Notes under the pieces: model-generated
Database searches by the model: none
What the model was told of the DNA's origin: nothing
Seen by the model: only the letters and a program-made list of their open reading frames with translations
Program-made: the position numbers and the translations under genes
Shown here: one piece after another, positions 6,277 through 8,626 of the stretch
How the letters are laid out: every line of letters begins with the position of its first letter
Position numbering within the stretch: position 1 is the first letter of the stretch
From: Cocleimonas sp.
GTDB lineage: Bacteria > Pseudomonadota > Gammaproteobacteria > Thiotrichales > Thiotrichaceae
Length of the DNA stretch: 8,626 nt
Reading direction: 5' to 3'
Assembly: GCA_023146675.1 (NCBI GenBank)
Contig: JAGLBQ010000337.1
Location: 1 to 8,626 of the forward strand

Positions 6277-7092
6277 ATGTTAATAGCCCAAATCAGCGAT
6301 ACACACATTCCCATATATGGAAGCAAAACGTATAATATTGCACCCATGGCTGAAAATCTTGCAAGATGCATTGAACATATCAATAAGGCTAGTCCGCGCC
6401 CTGAACTTGTCTTGCTCACAGGTGATATTACTAATAATGGCGAAGCCGAAGAGCTACATCATGCCAAAGAATTATTGGCTCATTTAGAAATCCCCTATTT
6501 TGTTATTCCAGGCAATCATGATAATCGTGAGAGCATACGAAAAGCCTTTGAAGAACAAAGTTTCCCCATAAAAGAAGATGATTTTATAAACTATGTTATT
6601 GATGATTATGAGCTACGTTTAATCGCGTTAGATACCACTATTCCTGGTCGATCAAGCGGTGAAATATGCGAAGTAAGGGCAGCTTGGCTGAATGAGTGCT
6701 TGGCAGAAAATAGCAAAAAACCAACCATCATCTTTATGCATCATCCTCCTGTTAAATGCGGTGTAATAGAAACCGATGTAGACTGCTTTAATGGTGCGGA
6801 TAGATTGGGTGACGTGGTAGAAAAATATAGCAATGTAGAAGCCATTATTTGTGGACATATCCATACGGTCGCTCATACCCGCTGGCGAGGAACCTTAGTC
6901 AGTACAGCACCCAGCATGGGGATGCAGCTATTACTTGATCTAAATCTCAAACGTGATGAATTTATTCTAGAAGACCCCGCCTACCAACTTCACTACTGGA
7001 CAGAAGAGAAAAATTTAATAACACATACGGTTATAGTGCGCGAGATATTTACACCTTATTTATTTGAAAAGTATTTACCTATTGCTGTTTAG
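6277..7092 (+). CDS. GpdQ-like metallophosphodiesterase (glycerophosphodiesterase / class III cyclic nucleotide phosphodiesterase family)
   Basis: This calcineurin-like dinuclear metallohydrolase has 271 residues, essentially the length of Enterobacter GpdQ (274). The full ligand set is present: D8 and H10 (ISDTH), D50 (TGD), N80 (PGNHD), H156 (MHHPP), H194 and H196 (CGHIH). Positions 8, 10, 50, 80 and 156 coincide with GpdQ numbering as I recall it, and the last two are shifted by one. GpdQ hydrolyses glycerophosphodiesters to glycerol 3-phosphate plus an alcohol; the related CpdA cleaves cAMP. The locus, with a GlpA-like dehydrogenase and GlpR-like regulator next door, favours the glycerophosphodiester role. 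No signal peptide is seen, so it should act in the cytoplasm on imported substrate. It sits 83 nt after the regulator on the same strand, probably co-transcribed. The start has no clear Shine-Dalgarno, yet it begins exactly where the family does. Confidence 0.88.
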   Translation: MLIAQISDTHIPIYGSKTYNIAPMAENLARCIEHINKASPRPELVLLTGDITNNGEAEELHHAKELLAHLEIPYFVIPGNHDNRESIRKAFEEQSFPIKEDDFINYVIDDYELRLIALDTTIPGRSSGEICEVRAAWLNECLAENSKKPTIIFMHHPPVKCGVIETDVDCFNGADRLGDVVEKYSNVEAIICGHIHTVAHTRWRGTLVSTAPSMGMQLLLDLNLKRDEFILEDPAYQLHYWTEEKNLITHTVIVREIFTPYLFEKYLPIAV

Positions 7093-7094
7093 GA

Positions 7095-7124
7095 TTGAGA
7101 ATTCAATATCTGAATTCTAATTTG
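7095..7124 (+). terminator. Putative weak terminator after the phosphodiesterase gene
   Basis: The arms TT(G)AGAATTCA (7095-7105, one bulged G) and TGAATTCTAA (7111-7120) surround a 5-nt loop, starting 3 nt after the stop codon and followed by TTTG. The core is a perfect 8-bp pairing, AGAATTCA/TGAATTCT. The stem is A+T-rich and the T-tract short, so termination would be weak. It does mark the likely end of the regulator-phosphodiesterase unit, with a 240-nt gap before the next gene. Confidence 0.4.
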
Positions 7125-7332
7125 TAGGAAAAAGAGATCAGCAACTTTCTGTACTTTTGTATGGGTGTTTTTTAGTGTTTGATTACTCTATGGTTATGGC
7201 GAAACTTACCTTTTGATGACTTTTCAACTAGATAACTGGAAAGTAATGATTGAAAACTATCCAGCCACAGTCATTAAGGGTAAAATCTACACACTAATAG
7301 CAAAAACTAATAAAAATAACGGGGACAGTAGA

Positions 7333-8463
7333 ATGTTAAAACAAATAATAGGGGTTATTTTCATAGTGACCTTCATCACCGCCTGTGGTGGTTCGGATAG
7401 TGTTAAAGTTGCACAAGGGAAATTTAAAGATAGTGGTAATACTTCAGGGGTAAGCTACGTATCTGGTGAGCAATCAGGGATTACAACAGAAGACGGTAGC
7501 TTTAGTTATGAAGTTGGCAATAACGTTACGTTTTCTATTGGAAAAGTGGTGCTTGGCAAAACATTAGGAAAAGCAGTGATCCATCCTGTTGATCTTGTAT
7601 CAAATGGTAATTTTGACTCTATTAAAGTACAAAATATTGTGCGCTTTTTAATGATGCTAGATGAAGATTCCAACCCAAACACAGGGATTAATATTTCAAA
7701 AAATGTGCAAGTTGTTGCAAAAACATGGTCTCCTATTGATTTTGCCAGCCAATCTTTTGAAGATGATCTTGTTACAATTATTGCAAATGTTGTTTCAGTT
7801 GAAGAAAAAACACATACCTTACCAAGCGCAGCTATTGCAAAAAATCATTTAAAATCAGCCTTTTTATGTGATTATGCTGGCGCTTATAACGGTTCTTTCT
7901 CAGGTGGCGATAAGGGTAATTTTGGAGCCTTTGTTGATGCCAGCACGGGGGAAGTGACAGGATTGGCTTACAGTACTAACTATCAACAATTGATAACAGT
8001 AAAAAGTAATACGCCAATTGATCATAAAAACAAAATGGCATTTATAGCAGGGACAACCAACACGGGTGCTGTTTTTAAGGGCTCGTTTACTTCAACTGAG
8101 AAACTTGCGGGAACATGGACAAATGATACCTTGAAAGGTGATTTTTCGGGAAGCCGACTGGGTGGAAAAGCTAACGCGCACTATCGGTTCACCGCTACTT
8201 ACAAAGGCAGTGATAACGGCTTGCTCAGTTTCGATATTGATGATTACAACGTCATCACTGGGGTTGCTTATAGTTTACAGAATAACAAATTGCTGAGTTT
8301 GTCAGGAACGCTAAATGAAACTAAAATCAATGCAAGCATCAGTGATCAAACAACCCTTACAGGTAATCTTGATGTTACGACAGGAAAAGTTAGTGGTGGT
8401 TGGATGAATATAGGAAAGGGAAACTTTGGCACACTTGAAGGGACAGGATGTCGCTTAAACTAA
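7333..8463 (+). CDS. Putative lipoprotein of unknown function with an internal two-fold β-rich repeat
   Basis: This is a 376-residue predicted lipoprotein. MLKQIIGVIFIVTFITAC is a short type II signal peptide with lipobox ITAC; Cys18 is followed by GGSD, and the absence of Asp at +2 suggests outer-membrane sorting. Residues about 25-110 form a module with SGVSYVSGEQSG, EDGSFSYEVGNNVTFSIGKVVLG, a pattern I recall from uncharacterised Gammaproteobacterial lipoproteins. Residues 185-276 and 284-372 appear to be tandem copies: VTGLAYS (208-214) and ITGVAYS (308-314) are exactly 100 residues apart, and LAGTWTNDTLKGDFSG matches VSGGWMNIGKGNFGTL. Cys179 and Cys373 bracket the repeats and could form a disulfide. 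The frame is open from 7213, but a 40-residue hydrophilic extension before a lipoprotein signal is implausible, and GGGGA precedes 7333. It has no visible link to the glycerol-phosphate genes. Function is not assigned. Confidence 0.8.
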   Translation: MLKQIIGVIFIVTFITACGGSDSVKVAQGKFKDSGNTSGVSYVSGEQSGITTEDGSFSYEVGNNVTFSIGKVVLGKTLGKAVIHPVDLVSNGNFDSIKVQNIVRFLMMLDEDSNPNTGINISKNVQVVAKTWSPIDFASQSFEDDLVTIIANVVSVEEKTHTLPSAAIAKNHLKSAFLCDYAGAYNGSFSGGDKGNFGAFVDASTGEVTGLAYSTNYQQLITVKSNTPIDHKNKMAFIAGTTNTGAVFKGSFTSTEKLAGTWTNDTLKGDFSGSRLGGKANAHYRFTATYKGSDNGLLSFDIDDYNVITGVAYSLQNNKLLSLSGTLNETKINASISDQTTLTGNLDVTTGKVSGGWMNIGKGNFGTLEGTGCRLN

Positions 8464-8524
8464 GTTTAAAAGGTTGCTCATTATAAAGCAGAATAACATG
8501 TCTTTTGCTAAAACCTACAAACTT
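8462..8524 (+). other. Long imperfect stem downstream of the lipoprotein gene
   Basis: AAGTTT (8462-8467) can pair with AAACTT (8519-8524), and AGGTT (8471-8475) with AACCT (8512-8516), enclosing a 36-nt loop region that includes the small GCT/AGC stem at 8477-8490. The stem begins inside the stop codon. There is no T-run after it, so it is a poor terminator candidate, and the structure is mostly A-T pairs. Confidence 0.2.
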
Positions 8525-8540
8525 GAAGGAATATCGTCTT

Positions 8541-8576
8541 GTGAATAAGCGCGAACACTGGAATGGAAGGATCTAG
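8541..8576 (+). pseudogene. Possible relic of a transposase-type ORF start (very short)
   Basis: GTG at 8541 is preceded by GAAGGA at 8525-8530 and opens the 11-codon peptide (M/V)NKREHWNGRI before a TAG at 8574. The peptide resembles the N-terminus of small IS66-type accessory proteins, in which a Lys-Arg-x-x-Trp motif precedes a helix-turn-helix. All frames beyond are closed within the window, so if this resemblance is real it is a dead fragment. The match is short and may be accidental. Confidence 0.15.
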
Positions 8577-8626
8577 GTATAATCTCTGAGTATTCTCTAT
8601 ATAACCTACATTCCGCACCTATAAAT

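Noticed and set aside
6277..7092. Calling the phosphodiesterase a CpdA cAMP phosphodiesterase
   Set aside because: The families share metal motifs, but the ligand spacing and N-terminus follow GpdQ more closely and the neighbours are glycerol-phosphate genes; cAMP activity is kept only as an alternative.
7213..7332. Upstream in-frame start for the lipoprotein
   Set aside because: It would put 40 hydrophilic residues before a lipoprotein signal peptide; the start at 7333 has a ribosome site and gives a canonical lipobox at residue 18.
7125..7332. A defined promoter for the lipoprotein gene
   Set aside because: Several TTGAAA- or TTGATT-like hexamers occur, but none has a convincing -10 at 16-18 nt, so no site is called.
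1..8626. CRISPR arrays, tRNA or rRNA genes, riboswitches
   Set aside because: No regularly spaced direct repeats, no cloverleaf-like or rRNA-like segments, and no recognisable riboswitch core were seen on either strand.

Overview
The window looks like part of a moderately AT-rich (about 40% G+C by eye) Gammaproteobacterial chromosome. This rests on gene style: a Cys-Gly-Gly lipoprotein, a DeoR/GlpR-type regulator, a PotABCD-type transporter and classical Shine-Dalgarno sites. No marker gene fixes the genus. All main genes are intact, with no frameshifts or mobile elements inside them. The left edge cuts a permease gene.

Layout: two transcription units diverge from a 117-bp control region (5318-5434). 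Leftwards (minus strand) the order is: a GlpA-like FAD dehydrogenase with a C-terminal BFD-type [2Fe-2S] domain (5317-3878); a second FAD/NAD-type oxidoreductase overlapping it by 8 nt (3885-2620); a secreted PotD-like solute-binding protein (2579-1515); a hairpin-containing gap; a PotA-like ATPase (1368-310); and the first 58 codons of an inner-membrane permease (176 to beyond the left edge). Rightwards (plus strand) come a DeoR/GlpR-family repressor (5435-6193) and a GpdQ-like metallophosphodiesterase (6277-7092). A putative weak terminator follows. Then comes a separately placed lipoprotein of unknown function with an internal two-fold repeat (7333-8463), and a non-coding right edge.

Working model (inference): the locus is a catabolic cassette for glycerophosphodiesters (lipid head-group remnants such as glycerophosphoethanolamine or glycerophosphocholine) or a related polar glycerol compound. 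The PotD/PotABC-type transporter would bring the diester in. The GpdQ-like enzyme, which carries the complete dinuclear-metal ligand set, would release sn-glycerol 3-phosphate. The two-flavoprotein complex would oxidise this to dihydroxyacetone phosphate and pass electrons on through the [2Fe-2S] centre. The DeoR-type repressor would sense a sugar phosphate or glycerol phosphate and act on palindromes in the shared intergenic region. The parts are familiar; the combination and the transporter's substrate are what deserve testing. No GlpC subunit, glycerol kinase, glycerol facilitator or second permease lies inside the window, though more of the operon may continue to the left.
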